A stretch of DNA of 45,192 nt from positions 1 through 45,192 of the forward strand of contig JAVWMQ010000010.1 of assembly GCA_036637375.1 (NCBI GenBank), given 5' to 3'. The position numbers and the translations under genes were made by a program. Position 1 is the first letter of the stretch. Each line of letters starts with the position of its first letter. The stretch is from JAVWMQ01 sp036637375. Lineage in GTDB: Bacteria > Bacillota > Clostridia > Peptostreptococcales > Anaerovoracaceae. Below are positions 8,575-17,514 of the stretch, in pieces. The notes under the pieces were generated by a model, which was not told the DNA's origin, did no database searches, and was given only the letters and a program-made list of their open reading frames with translations.

Positions 8575-10554
8575 TTGGATAAATTAAAGGAAATATACCT
8601 GAGGTACTGCCACAATTCATTGGCACTTTGCGTGGTACTGGCTTTGGTATTGAATTTATTAATTGAAACTATGGCTAGACAGGGTATCGGCCCTGGAATT
8701 GAATTTTTAATTAATAGCCCAATAGTTTTTTTATATAATGCGTTGATTATATTTGCAACGCTATCTATTGCAAGCCTATTTAGGAGACGAGTGTTCTTGC
8801 TATCCATGGCATCAGCAGTTTGGCTAGGACTTGGAATTACCAACGGTGTAATTCTAAGAAACAGAATGACACCATTTACAACATATGATATTGCATCTCT
8901 CAAAGATGGACTATCAATTGCTAGTACATACTTTAGCAAAACTCAGATGATGCTAGGTATTGTTGGAATCGTTTTACTGCTAATAGGAATCATTTTGTTA
9001 TGGAAAAAAGCACCCAAAAAAGTCGGTAAGATAAACTACAAGCGAAATCTAGCTGTAGTTGTACTAATCATAATAGGAACTTTTGGAGTTTCTGGGCTAG
9101 CTATTGAAACTAAGGTTGTTGATACATTTTTCCCTAACCTAGCTTATGCTTACAGGGATAATGGTGTACCATATTGTTTCATTAACACCTGGCTAAATAC
9201 GGGGGTAAACAAAGAAAAAGACTACTCTGAAGCGGCGGTAAAAAAGATTTTTAGTGAGGAAGAATTAAATACAACGGTTGGCAAAGTACCAAATAACAAG
9301 GATGGTCAAAGACCGAATATAATATTTTTGCAGCTTGAATCCTTGATGGATCCGTTGACAATTAAGGGTATGGAATTTAGTGAGGACCCTATACCAAACC
9401 TTAGGAAGCTTTATAAGCACTTTCCTTCTGGGAGATTAACAGTTCCTTCTGTTGGTGCTGGTACTGCCAACACTGAGTTTGAGGCGATTTCTGGAATGAG
9501 CGTTAAGTTCTTTGGGCCTGGGGAATATCCATACAAGTCTGTTTTAACTGATACAACATGTGAGAGTATTCCTTACAATCTAAAGGATTTAGGATATAGC
9601 ACTCATGCGATACACAATCACAGGGGCGTTTTTTATGAGAGAAATCTTGTTTTTCCTAACCTGGGATTTGATACTTTTACATCTGTAGAATATATGAATA
9701 ATGTTACTAGAACTCCAAAGAATTGGGCGAAGGACAATGTTTTGACAACTCAGATGAAGGATGCTATGAAGTCTACTAAGGAAAAAGACTATATTTACAC
9801 AATTTCTGTTCAGGGACATGGTAAATATCCGACTGAGGAAGTTTTGGTAAACCCTAAAATTAGGGTTACAAAGGCTCCTGATGAGGCTACTAAGTGGTCA
9901 TTTGAGTACTATGTAAATCAGATTCATGAAATGGATAATTTTGTGGCAGACTTTTTGAGTGAAATGGATAATTTTGGTGAGGATGTGACTGTTGTAATGT
10001 ATGGCGATCATCTACCTGCACTAGATCAGCTTACTGACGAAACTCTAAAGGATGGCAGAAATACTTATCAGACAGATTATGTTATCTGGTCGAACTTTAA
10101 ATATGGTGGCAAGGACAAGGATTTGTTTTCATACCAGCTTGGGGCTGAGTTACTAGACAACTTGGGCATACATAATGGAACTATTGTAACTCATCACCAA
10201 AAGCACAAGGACAGCAATACATACAGAAAAGATTTGCAGATGTTACAGTATGATATGCTTTATGGAGATAGATTTATATATAATGGAACGACACCGTTTA
10301 AGCCTATAGATATGAAGATGGGTGTCAAAAAGATTTCTGTTGATAAGATTGTAAAGATAGGAACTAAATACTACATCAAAGGCAAGAACTTTACAGAGTA
10401 TAGCAAGATTAACTTAGATGGCAAGATCCTAAAGACTTTCTACTTAGGGCCTACAATCTTAGGATTATCTGATGAGGTTAAGCCAGATGCAGTAGAGAGA
10501 ATGAAAGTAAGTCAGGTTGAAAGCAAGAGTGAAATATTAAGTACGACAGAATAA
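8575..10554 (+). CDS. LtaS-like lipoteichoic acid synthase / phosphoglycerol transferase
   Basis: 659 residues, TTG start after AGGAGATATAAC. The N-terminal 185 residues hold about five membrane helices. The outside sulfatase-fold domain (about 245-575) has E255 in the FLQLES strand, the catalytic threonine T297 in GTANTEFE, and a metal-binding YGDHLPAL motif. This is the LtaS family, which polymerises glycerol phosphate from phosphatidylglycerol. The last 80 or so residues (about 580-659) form an extra beta-rich region absent from short LtaS proteins. The convergent dlt operon next door, whose substrate is teichoic acid, supports a teichoic-acid role. Confidence 0.85.
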   Translation: MDKLKEIYLRYCHNSLALCVVLALVLNLLIETMARQGIGPGIEFLINSPIVFLYNALIIFATLSIASLFRRRVFLLSMASAVWLGLGITNGVILRNRMTPFTTYDIASLKDGLSIASTYFSKTQMMLGIVGIVLLLIGIILLWKKAPKKVGKINYKRNLAVVVLIIIGTFGVSGLAIETKVVDTFFPNLAYAYRDNGVPYCFINTWLNTGVNKEKDYSEAAVKKIFSEEELNTTVGKVPNNKDGQRPNIIFLQLESLMDPLTIKGMEFSEDPIPNLRKLYKHFPSGRLTVPSVGAGTANTEFEAISGMSVKFFGPGEYPYKSVLTDTTCESIPYNLKDLGYSTHAIHNHRGVFYERNLVFPNLGFDTFTSVEYMNNVTRTPKNWAKDNVLTTQMKDAMKSTKEKDYIYTISVQGHGKYPTEEVLVNPKIRVTKAPDEATKWSFEYYVNQIHEMDNFVADFLSEMDNFGEDVTVVMYGDHLPALDQLTDETLKDGRNTYQTDYVIWSNFKYGGKDKDLFSYQLGAELLDNLGIHNGTIVTHHQKHKDSNTYRKDLQMLQYDMLYGDRFIYNGTTPFKPIDMKMGVKKISVDKIVKIGTKYYIKGKNFTEYSKINLDGKILKTFYLGPTILGLSDEVKPDAVERMKVSQVESKSEILSTTE

Positions 10555-10567
10555 GCGGAGGTGCTTT

Positions 10568-11122
10568 ATGTTTGGAATGGAGATGCGCAAGAAGCCTCAA
10601 TTTGAAACTGAGAGATTGGTTTTGTCAAGGTGGAAGCTAGAAGATGCCCAAAGTCTATTTGATTATGCTAAGGACGAAAACGTTGGGCCTCATGCGGGGT
10701 GGAGACCTCACAAGAGTGTAAACGAGTCCAAGGAAATAATCAAAACTATATTTTTACCAAATATGGTTTGGAAAATTGTGCTAAAAGAAACCGGTGAAGT
10801 TATTGGATCAATTGGTCTTGAACCAGACAGGAGGAGAGAAGGTATCAAAAGCAAAGAAATGGGTTATTCTCTCGCTTATAATCACTGGGGTAAGGGTTAT
10901 ATGACAGAAGCCGCCAAATGTATTAAAGATTATGCTTTTGATGTTTTGTCACTGGAATTACTGGCAATTCAAACAGGGCCAGACAATATACGTTCCCAAA
11001 GGGTAATTGATAAATTAGGATTTATCTATGAGGGACGACTTAGAAAAGCTTACAAGATTTATGATGGTAGTAATAGAGACGTGCTTGTATATTCTATTAC
11101 TCGAGAAGAGTGGTGTTTGTAA
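10568..11122 (+). CDS. GNAT N-acetyltransferase, RimJ/RimL-like
   Basis: 184 residues. It has the RimJ/L-type opening FETERLVLSRW, a central EMGYSLAYNHWGKGYMTEA strand-loop for acetyl-CoA binding and the ending GFIYEGRLRKAY typical of the group. The GGAGG site at 10557-10561 sits 6 nt before the chosen ATG. It is 13 nt downstream of the LtaS-like gene and precedes a terminator, so it probably shares that transcript. The acceptor (a protein N-terminus, an antibiotic or another amine) cannot be predicted. Confidence 0.85.
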   Translation: MFGMEMRKKPQFETERLVLSRWKLEDAQSLFDYAKDENVGPHAGWRPHKSVNESKEIIKTIFLPNMVWKIVLKETGEVIGSIGLEPDRRREGIKSKEMGYSLAYNHWGKGYMTEAAKCIKDYAFDVLSLELLAIQTGPDNIRSQRVIDKLGFIYEGRLRKAYKIYDGSNRDVLVYSITREEWCL

Positions 11123-11140
11123 ATACAAATACAAACAGCC

Positions 11141-11190
11141 AAACAAAAATACACCTGTAGTAAGGTGTATTTTTGTTTGTAATTATTTTT
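11141..11190 (+). terminator. Terminator between convergent operons
   Basis: A perfect 15-bp stem (11141-11155 with 11164-11178) with an 8-nt loop, then a T-rich tail. It ends the LtaS/GNAT transcript. On the minus strand it lies 36 nt beyond the dltX stop codon, so it may serve the dlt operon as well. Confidence 0.82.
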
Positions 11191-11213
11191 ATATTGCTAA
11201 AGACTAATTTATT

Positions 11214-11375
11214 TTAAAACTGTGCGTATGTAAACTTTGGAGCTGTCGACATATTTGCAAATATCATATAGAAATATATGATGAGCATACATGCTAGAAA
11301 TCCACAAGTGTAAAGCACAAATGTTTTATCAACTAATTTTAGCTTGTTTGTTATAGAAGTTATAAATGCTTTCAT
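11214..11375 (-). CDS. dltX: DltX-like teichoic acid D-alanylation microprotein
   Basis: 53 residues. It starts at the ATG whose complement is 11373-11375, inside the end of dltD, and overlaps it by 47 bp in another frame. A basic N-terminal segment (1-17) is followed by one membrane helix (about 18-40) and a short tail ending KFTYAQF. DltX family proteins are about 45-50 residues with one helix and an FxYxxF C-terminus (for example FIYNEF); here F48, Y50 and F53 fit exactly. Published work describes the DltX tyrosine as relaying D-alanine from DltB towards DltD. A purine-rich AAAGGATGG lies about 10-13 nt upstream. Placement after dltD is unusual; in Bacillus dltX precedes dltA. The call rests on tail motif, topology, size and context. 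Confidence 0.8.
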   Translation of the reverse strand: MKAFITSITNKLKLVDKTFVLYTCGFLACMLIIYFYMIFANMSTAPKFTYAQF

Positions 11376-12510
11376 TGGTTTTTACCCATCCTTTCCAGCC
11401 TATGTGTACAGTATCAATCATGAAGTATGGTGTGTATTCATCTTTAGAGAAATCAGCAAGCTGTGCGTTATATTCCTTTGACATTTTGCGTATGTTTTCG
11501 TAATACTTATCTCTGCCCTCTTTAGGGAATGACACCTTGTCATACCAAAAACCGTTTACTGGAATCATTACCAGTAGAGGTTCAATATTAGTTTCCTTAC
11601 AAATCTCCAAAAAGATTTTTAGATCATCGTATTCTGGAGATGTTGCAAAACTCTTGTTTTTACCCCAATTTAGACGTTTTTTGAGCCTTGGTTTTAGCTT
11701 TTCTTCATAGATCTTTTGTCCTACATAAAACTCGTTTCCTCCACTAGCTTTGGCTGCATCAATCTTAGCTTTTTTGTACAGATGTTTCCAGTCTGGAGGT
11801 GTGTTTGTGTATTGCTGGGGAGGTAGCTTATCTAGCCCCGAAAGTTTAATTGCAGATAAAACTGTAGTTTTGTCTTTTTCTGCCACAAATGCTGCTCGAG
11901 CTTTTATGTAAATTCTGTCTAGTACGTTGTGTTTGTTTTCAAGAAGTACATTCTTGTATCTAATACAGCGTTGCTGCATTGTTGGATCACTCTTTTTTAG
12001 AAGTTCAATTGAACGATCAGCTATTTTTCTACGTAAATCCTTGCTTAGATTTTCGTTGGAAAGTAGATTTACAAAATTACTTTCAGAAAATCTTAGTGCA
12101 TAGGCTTCTTTTTTGACTCCTGATTTATCAAACCATTGTGGGCTTAATATTAAAACTGCCTTACGTTTTTGTACATGAGGTTCTAAAGCCCCAAGGGACA
12201 CTGCATGTGTTAAGCTTTGGGAGAAAGCTGTTCCAAGTATCATAGGATCCATATGTTGATTTGCGAATACGTGCTGTGGGTGGTACGGAGTTTTGTAATT
12301 GTGGTTAAACTCCGAAGAACCAAAGAGCAACAGCGAATTTGAGTGTAAATTACTAGCAACAGAATCATATGAGGCATACTTGTATATATTTCTCCAAGTT
12401 CCAAAACCAGGATAGTTAATATCGTTTTTCTTCGTGACAATGACATGGAATGAAAATGCTATTCCAACAAAAAGTGTCAGAGCCAGAAAAAAAGCTATTA
12501 TTTTTTTCAT
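11329..12510 (-). CDS. dltD: D-alanyl-lipoteichoic acid acyltransferase DltD
   Basis: 393 residues. An N-terminal membrane anchor (about 4-25) precedes an outside SGNH/GDSL-like hydrolase domain. The catalytic serine lies in FGSSE (64-67), and the conserved histidine in DTVHIGWKGW near the C-terminus. DltD moves D-alanine onto the polyglycerol-phosphate chain on the outer face of the membrane. Three bases separate it from dltC. Its last 47 bp are also the start of dltX. Length and motifs are normal for the family. Confidence 0.93.
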   Translation of the reverse strand: MKKIIAFFLALTLFVGIAFSFHVIVTKKNDINYPGFGTWRNIYKYASYDSVASNLHSNSLLLFGSSEFNHNYKTPYHPQHVFANQHMDPMILGTAFSQSLTHAVSLGALEPHVQKRKAVLILSPQWFDKSGVKKEAYALRFSESNFVNLLSNENLSKDLRRKIADRSIELLKKSDPTMQQRCIRYKNVLLENKHNVLDRIYIKARAAFVAEKDKTTVLSAIKLSGLDKLPPQQYTNTPPDWKHLYKKAKIDAAKASGGNEFYVGQKIYEEKLKPRLKKRLNWGKNKSFATSPEYDDLKIFLEICKETNIEPLLVMIPVNGFWYDKVSFPKEGRDKYYENIRKMSKEYNAQLADFSKDEYTPYFMIDTVHIGWKGWVKTNESIYNFYNKQAKIS

Positions 12511-12513
12511 TAC

Positions 12514-12744
12514 TTAGCTCCTCGCTTTAACTAAGGCAATAATTTTGTTTGGAGTGTCAACGTCTTCTTTTGATATTTCTGAAGGTGCTAGAATGATACC
12601 GAATAAGTCTTCAAGTCCGATTAATAATTCTGTATATCCTAGTGAATCAATTAAACCTTCTTCTGATAGACTAATATCAAGGTTTTCTCTAACAATATCT
12701 TCTTCACAAATTTCTTCTAATAAATCTAAAATCTTTTCTTCCAT
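12514..12744 (-). CDS. dltC: D-alanine carrier protein DltC
   Basis: 76 residues, a small acidic acyl-carrier protein. S34 in LIDSLGYTELL is the attachment site for phosphopantetheine. DltA loads D-alanine onto this arm and DltB docks the loaded carrier at the membrane. The family motif is usually DSMG; here it is DSLG. It lies between dltB and dltD with 3-4 bp gaps, which is the standard order. Confidence 0.93.
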   Translation of the reverse strand: MEEKILDLLEEICEEDIVRENLDISLSEEGLIDSLGYTELLIGLEDLFGIILAPSEISKEDVDTPNKIIALVKARS

Positions 12745-12748
12745 TTTT

Positions 12749-13906
12749 TTATCCTCCTATTAATTCTGTCAATCTTCCTGAAAAGATGAAGAATCCGAAC
12801 ATTACTAAGTTAAATGTGACAAACCATGATAGGTATATGTGCCACTTGTCTTTTTTGTGCGCTTTGTAGAACTTTGATTTTTTTTGATAAAGCTCTGTTA
12901 GGGCAAGTAGTAATCCATGGTATACACCATAGAGTATGTAATAAATTTCAAGTCCATGCCAAAGTCCCATTAAGGTCATATTGATCATGAAACCAACTGA
13001 TGCAGCGGTCACCTTTGATTTAAAGTATTTCTTTCTAATGAATTTCATCATTAGTCTTGAGAATACAAAATCTCTGAACCAGTGGCTAAGTGTTATGTGC
13101 CAACGATTCCAAAAGTCTTTGATGTCCTTGCTTAGGAACGGTTTGTCAAAGTTTTCTGGGGTTTTGACACCAAACAAGTAACTGACGCCGATTGCCATTA
13201 AGCTGTAGCCTGCAAAGTCAAAGAATAGGTAAAGTCCATATGAGTACATATAGATTAATACCGATTTGGCTTCTGTACCAGAACCAAACCAAGTTAATAG
13301 CTGGTAAAAAGTAGCTGCAAGTACAAACTTGTAAACCATTCCAAGGCAGATTTTGAAAAGCCCTGTTCCAACTAAATCAAGGTATGTAGCTCTAGGAATT
13401 ACATTGCTGTAGTCCTGATGAAAGCGCCTGCTCCTATCAATAGGCCCTGACGTAATGGATGGAAAAAACAGTATGAAACTAAAGAATTCCAAAATGTTTA
13501 TTTCCTTAATTATATCGTCATATATTTCAATTACTATTTGAGTAATCTTAAAAGTTAAGTAGGAAATCCCAAGAAATCCAAATATATTCAAATGATAAAA
13601 CCCTGAAATTTTGCTAATTATTAGGGGTGCAAGGGAAACGAAGATGAATAGCCAGTATAGAGCTTTGTTTCGCTTGTATTTACCGTTTAAGTACAGATAT
13701 AGTTTAACTGCGATACATTCAATGACACAAAATGATGCTAAGTAGGTCAATGCTAATAGATTTGCACCAAGCGCCATCCAAATAAATATTAAACTGACAA
13801 AGAATGTATAAGTTCTAAGTGGTTTTTCGAGTACACCCATTATAACTGCAGGGATTGCCAAAAGTATTACTGCAGCGAAGAATTGAAAATCTCCAAATAG
13901 TGCCAT
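12749..13906 (-). CDS. dltB: D-alanyl transfer protein DltB (MBOAT family)
   Basis: 385 residues, a multi-helix membrane-bound O-acyltransferase. The signature region WNRWHITLSHWFRDF (about 266-280) and the invariant histidine in GLWHG (H317) are present; this histidine lines the tunnel where DltC delivers D-alanine from the cytoplasm. The start codon shares one base with the dltA stop (TAATG), so the genes are translationally coupled. Length is normal. Confidence 0.94.
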   Translation of the reverse strand: MALFGDFQFFAAVILLAIPAVIMGVLEKPLRTYTFFVSLIFIWMALGANLLALTYLASFCVIECIAVKLYLYLNGKYKRNKALYWLFIFVSLAPLIISKISGFYHLNIFGFLGISYLTFKITQIVIEIYDDIIKEINILEFFSFILFFPSITSGPIDRSRRFHQDYSNVIPRATYLDLVGTGLFKICLGMVYKFVLAATFYQLLTWFGSGTEAKSVLIYMYSYGLYLFFDFAGYSLMAIGVSYLFGVKTPENFDKPFLSKDIKDFWNRWHITLSHWFRDFVFSRLMMKFIRKKYFKSKVTAASVGFMINMTLMGLWHGLEIYYILYGVYHGLLLALTELYQKKSKFYKAHKKDKWHIYLSWFVTFNLVMFGFFIFSGRLTELIGG

Positions 13907-15408
13907 TAGACCACCTCTCTTAATTTTGCTCTATCAACCTTGCCATTGGCTGTCACTGGCAGAGAGTCAAGGAATATGATTCTCTTTGGAATCATATATT
14001 CTGGCAAGAATGCCTTTAGCTGTGTCTTGATATTTTTGCCATCGCTAAAAGTTCTCTTTGTTTCATCATCGTTTACTACGAAAGCTGTTAAACTTGCAAT
14101 TTTATTATTCTTGTATTTAGGCAAAACTGCAACAGATTGGATTTCATTAATCTTTAATAGGTTGTTTTCAATATCCTCAAGTTCAATTCTATATCCATGG
14201 AGTTTGATTTGTAGGTCGATTCTCCCAGAATAGTAAAGCATACCATCTAGTAGATAACCCTCATCTCCAGTTTTGTAGCTTTGCTCAGGTGATTTAAAGA
14301 ATGCCTTATCTGTTCGTTCTTGGTCGTTAAAGTATCCTTTGCTAACAGTGTCACCGATTATAACTATTTCACCTTTTTTGCCATCGGGTAATGGCTGGTT
14401 GTTTTCGTCATGAATTTCTATTGTTGTTCCAGGCTTGGCAGTACCAACTGGAAGTGGACTTGAATCTCCTGTTAATTCCTCAGTGATTAAAACCGAAGTA
14501 ACAGCTACAGTTGACTCTGTAGGGCCATAAGTATTAATAACTTTGGCATTTGTGAATCTATCCATTAGCTTGGCTGCTGTGCTGTTTGGAAGTGTTTCTC
14601 CACAAAACAGGAATGTTTCAAGGGAAGGCAATAGCTTCTCGTTGAAATAAGGATCAGCAAGGCAAAGCTCTGCAAAAGATGGTGTAGACACCCAGTTGCA
14701 AATTGCAGAAACTGCAAATGATTCAAATAGTACACCTATATTCCCCTGTGTTTCCTTGTTTAAAGTCCACAAAGAGCCACCAGTAAATAGGCAAGTATAA
14801 AGATCCATAACAGAAAGGTCAAAGGAGAATGGTGCTTGATTCATCCACACCTGTGTTTCTCCTGGTTTTTCAAATTCTCCAAGGCTACTACACCAATTCA
14901 AAAAATTGCTTAAATTAGATGCAGTAATTTGAACGCCCTTTGGATTTCCAGTGCTTCCAGATGTAAATAGGATATAAAAAATATCAGTTGGCTTAACATA
15001 GTCCTGATGACTAATAGTCACTGATTGGTTTGAAATTATCTCATAGATTTTTGCAATATCAATTAATCTATCATCATTTGATGATAAACTCTCGGTAGTA
15101 AAAATTACTAGAGGATTAATTGCACTAATTATATCGTTACGTCTGGTTTCTGGAACAGAAATATCAATAGGACAGTATGCCCTGCCAGATTTAACGCAAG
15201 CAAGGAAACACATAATCATATAAGGGTTTTTGTGTCCATAAATGACTATAGGTCTTTTGTCTGAACCTAAATTTTCTTTAATCCACGATGCTAATTTGTC
15301 TGAGCCAGCATTAAGCTCATGATAAGTCATACAGCCACTTTGTGAGTGTATGGCAATTTGCGTAGGTTTTTGCCTAGCAAATTCTTCGATTTTGTTTAAT
15401 AATAACAT
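13906..15408 (-). CDS. dltA: D-alanine--DltC ligase DltA
   Basis: 500 residues, an adenylation enzyme that activates D-alanine with ATP and loads it on DltC. Core motifs seen are the P-loop YILFTSGSTGNPKGV, NTYGPTESTVA, YKTGDEGY and the C-terminal catalytic lysine in VTANGKVDRAKL. The ATG follows a perfect AGGAGG site. It is the first gene of dltA-B-C-D-X. D-alanylation lowers the negative charge of teichoic acids and reduces binding of cationic peptides, matching the LtaS-like gene and the peptide-sensing-like transporter in this window. Confidence 0.95.
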   Translation of the reverse strand: MLLLNKIEEFARQKPTQIAIHSQSGCMTYHELNAGSDKLASWIKENLGSDKRPIVIYGHKNPYMIMCFLACVKSGRAYCPIDISVPETRRNDIISAINPLVIFTTESLSSNDDRLIDIAKIYEIISNQSVTISHQDYVKPTDIFYILFTSGSTGNPKGVQITASNLSNFLNWCSSLGEFEKPGETQVWMNQAPFSFDLSVMDLYTCLFTGGSLWTLNKETQGNIGVLFESFAVSAICNWVSTPSFAELCLADPYFNEKLLPSLETFLFCGETLPNSTAAKLMDRFTNAKVINTYGPTESTVAVTSVLITEELTGDSSPLPVGTAKPGTTIEIHDENNQPLPDGKKGEIVIIGDTVSKGYFNDQERTDKAFFKSPEQSYKTGDEGYLLDGMLYYSGRIDLQIKLHGYRIELEDIENNLLKINEIQSVAVLPKYKNNKIASLTAFVVNDDETKRTFSDGKNIKTQLKAFLPEYMIPKRIIFLDSLPVTANGKVDRAKLREVV

Positions 15409-15436
15409 ATATTCCTCCTAAATTTGAGTTACATAC

Positions 15437-15447
15437 ATTATATTATA
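15437..15447 (-). promoter_or_regulatory. Probable -10 region of the dlt operon
   Basis: Two overlapping TATAAT hexamers on the minus strand (complements at 15437-15442 and 15442-15447) lie about 30-40 nt before dltA. No good -35 is seen 16-18 bp upstream, which suggests activator dependence or a different spacing. A small ATTTA/TAAAT dyad with a 5-bp gap lies upstream around 15480-15495. Confidence 0.45.
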
Positions 15448-15552
15448 ATAAAGTGACTATGCAGTGAGGTGTTTGTGACATTTACGTCATAAATGAAAAA
15501 AGTTGTTTGAAATTCTAATGTTTAAAGAATAATCCATGGTTAGTATGGAGAA

Positions 15553-15617
15553 ACTAAAAATCCCACCTATGTAGACAGATCTGTTTAACTGTATATCTGC
15601 CTAGATAGATGGGATTT
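15553..15617 (-). terminator. Long terminator hairpin of the aro operon
   Basis: An imperfect stem of about 25 bp (15558-15582 with 15593-15617) has a few mismatches or wobbles. On the minus strand it is followed by TTTTTAGTTT, so it ends the aroF-to-ridA transcript 15 nt after ridA. Confidence 0.8.
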
Positions 15618-15631
15618 AATGATATTAAATT

Positions 15632-16015
15632 TTATTTGATTAGGGCAATTGCTTCTATTTCAACCATTACGTCTTTTGGAAGTCTTGCAACTTCCACTGC
15701 TGATCTAGCAGGGTATGTTCCCTCTGCAAAGTATTGTCCGTATATTTCGTTGACTTTGGCAAAGTTCGCCATATCTTTGATGAAACAAGTTGTCTTAATG
15801 ATGCTATCCATATCTCCACCAGCTTCATAAACTATTGCTGACAAGTTTTTGAATACCTGATGTGTTTGTTCTTCAATTGTTGTACCAACAATTTCACCAG
15901 TTTGAGGATCTAGTGGGATTTGTCCTGAAGTGAATATCATATTTGATACTGTTATTGCTTGAGAGTATGGACCAATAGCAGCAGGTGCTTTATCTGTTGA
16001 AATGATTTTTTTCAT
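15632..16015 (-). CDS. ridA: RidA family enamine/imine deaminase
   Basis: 127 residues, the standard RidA/YjgF length. It ends in the family signature PARSAVEVARLPKDVMVEIEA, including the active-site arginine that binds the substrate carboxylate; GPYSQA is also intact. RidA hydrolyses reactive enamines such as 2-aminoacrylate made by PLP enzymes. Its start lies inside the last 26 bp of the trifunctional shikimate gene with a strong AGGAGG site, so it is the last gene of the aro operon. No shikimate enzyme here makes an enamine, so its presence is unexplained. Confidence 0.93.
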   Translation of the reverse strand: MKKIISTDKAPAAIGPYSQAITVSNMIFTSGQIPLDPQTGEIVGTTIEEQTHQVFKNLSAIVYEAGGDMDSIIKTTCFIKDMANFAKVNEIYGQYFAEGTYPARSAVEVARLPKDVMVEIEAIALIK

Positions 16016-17513
16016 AATAACCTCCTAGTTGTTCTATTACGTTAGTTATAGCTTGTGAAATTTCTCCGTTATTGTCTACAGTGAAATCCATAAGCCTATT
16101 ATAAATTGGAAATCTAGTTTTGTACAGTGAAGTTAATGTGGCAATATCCTTTGATAATGGTCTTGCATTTGTTGACAAAAGATTTAGGTCACGATTGATG
16201 TGAATTATGATACCATTTTGCCTTAGTGCATTTTGGTTATCCTCGGACAAAACACTACCTCCACCTGTTGCAATCACTTGTCCTTGCTGTTTTGAAAGCT
16301 GAGATATAACCTGACTTTCAATTGTTCTAAAGTGTGCCTCTCCTGACTGAATTATTATGTCTGCTGGATTTTTTCCAAATTTATTTATTTCTTGATCTGT
16401 ATCTACAAATGGCATCTTGAGCAGGGAAGCTAGTATTTTGCCAATGGTGCTTTTGCCACTGCCTGGCATACCAATTAATATAATATTAGTTTTTTGTTTA
16501 GTAAGTTCTATAGTTAGTATGCTGTTTAGAGAAGTATATTTAAAGTCCTTGCTCCAAAATTCGCTGGCTGCTGTTCCTTGGCCAACCAACATAGCAAGTC
16601 CATTTGCATATTTAACGCCAAGGTTACTTGCTTGAAGTAATAATGGTGTTTTTTGAGGATTATATATTAAATCTATTACACCGTTTAATTTTTTGAAAAG
16701 CTCTAAATCCAGCAGTTTTTGTGAATTGTTTGGATAAGTTCCAATAGGCGTTGTGTTTACAATAATCTGTGCTTCATAAGGCAGGTTTTGGTAATTTATC
16801 TCGCCATTTCTACTGGCAACATAGACTTTAGATGCCCCAAGGTCTTTTGCTGCTTTTTGGACAGTAAGGCTTGCTCCACCAGAACCTAAAATTAATACAA
16901 CTTTGTTACTAAAATCAATATTGGCAGTTTTGGTTAAATACATAAATCCGTCATAGTCAGTGTTGGTTCCATAAATTTCATTGTCCTTTAGATAAATTGT
17001 ATTTACTGAGCCTATTTCTTTTGCAATGTCATCAATGTGGTCGCAGTATTTCATTACTTCCACCTTGTAAGGAATTGTCACGTTTAATCCCATATAATTC
17101 TTGTTTTTAATAAATGTTTCAAGATTGGTAGGGGGAATTTCAAAGAGTTTGTAAGGGTATGGCGCGTAAAGCTGATGAAGGCTCTTTGAAAAACTATGAC
17201 TTAGATGTTCTCCCACAAGGCCACAACAATGAGAATTATCAAAATGGTTTTCGTTCATATAGCTATTTTGATAAAGCTTGCTTTGGTTTAATATTTCCTT
17301 GTAAATCTCCTTGATGTAATCTTTAATATCATTTGAAACTTTTTGTTCAATATTATTAAATATATCTTGCTCTCTGTTTGAGTTTAGAACAGGGAGTTTG
17401 TTTGCTTCTTTGTACTTAGCAACCTTTAGAGCAACTGCCATTCTCTCATCTAGAAGCTTTAAAATCTCTGAATCAATTTCGTCAATTTCATTTCTAAAAT
17501 TTTTTAGAACCAT
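15990..17513 (-). CDS. Trifunctional chorismate mutase / shikimate dehydrogenase / shikimate kinase
   Basis: 507 residues with three enzymes in one chain. Residues 1-80 are an AroQ-type chorismate mutase (helical, starting RNEIDEIDSEILKLLDERM). Residues about 97-335 are shikimate dehydrogenase with SHSFSK, catalytic lysine K150 in NVTIPYK, D186 in GTNTD and an NADP-binding LGSGGAS loop. Residues about 343-500 are shikimate kinase with Walker A GMPGSGKST (348-356), DTD, ATGGGS and the lid ARPLSKD. I start at the ATG complementary to 17511-17513, one base after the aroC stop and near GGGAG; an upstream in-frame ATG adds ten unrelated residues. All three active sites look intact. Two shikimate steps plus the first step of Phe/Tyr synthesis are covered. 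Confidence 0.93.
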   Translation of the reverse strand: MVLKNFRNEIDEIDSEILKLLDERMAVALKVAKYKEANKLPVLNSNREQDIFNNIEQKVSNDIKDYIKEIYKEILNQSKLYQNSYMNENHFDNSHCCGLVGEHLSHSFSKSLHQLYAPYPYKLFEIPPTNLETFIKNKNYMGLNVTIPYKVEVMKYCDHIDDIAKEIGSVNTIYLKDNEIYGTNTDYDGFMYLTKTANIDFSNKVVLILGSGGASLTVQKAAKDLGASKVYVASRNGEINYQNLPYEAQIIVNTTPIGTYPNNSQKLLDLELFKKLNGVIDLIYNPQKTPLLLQASNLGVKYANGLAMLVGQGTAASEFWSKDFKYTSLNSILTIELTKQKTNIILIGMPGSGKSTIGKILASLLKMPFVDTDQEINKFGKNPADIIIQSGEAHFRTIESQVISQLSKQQGQVIATGGGSVLSEDNQNALRQNGIIIHINRDLNLLSTNARPLSKDIATLTSLYKTRFPIYNRLMDFTVDNNGEISQAITNVIEQLGGYYEKNHFNR

Positions 17514-17514
17514 T

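Noticed and set aside
12545..12763. ORF on the plus strand opposite dltC
   Set aside because: It is the antisense shadow of a clear acyl-carrier gene and has no ribosome site.
15507..15617. Small RNA on the plus strand before the aro terminator
   Set aside because: A TTGAAA is present but no -10 at a proper distance, and the hairpin has its T-run only on the other strand.
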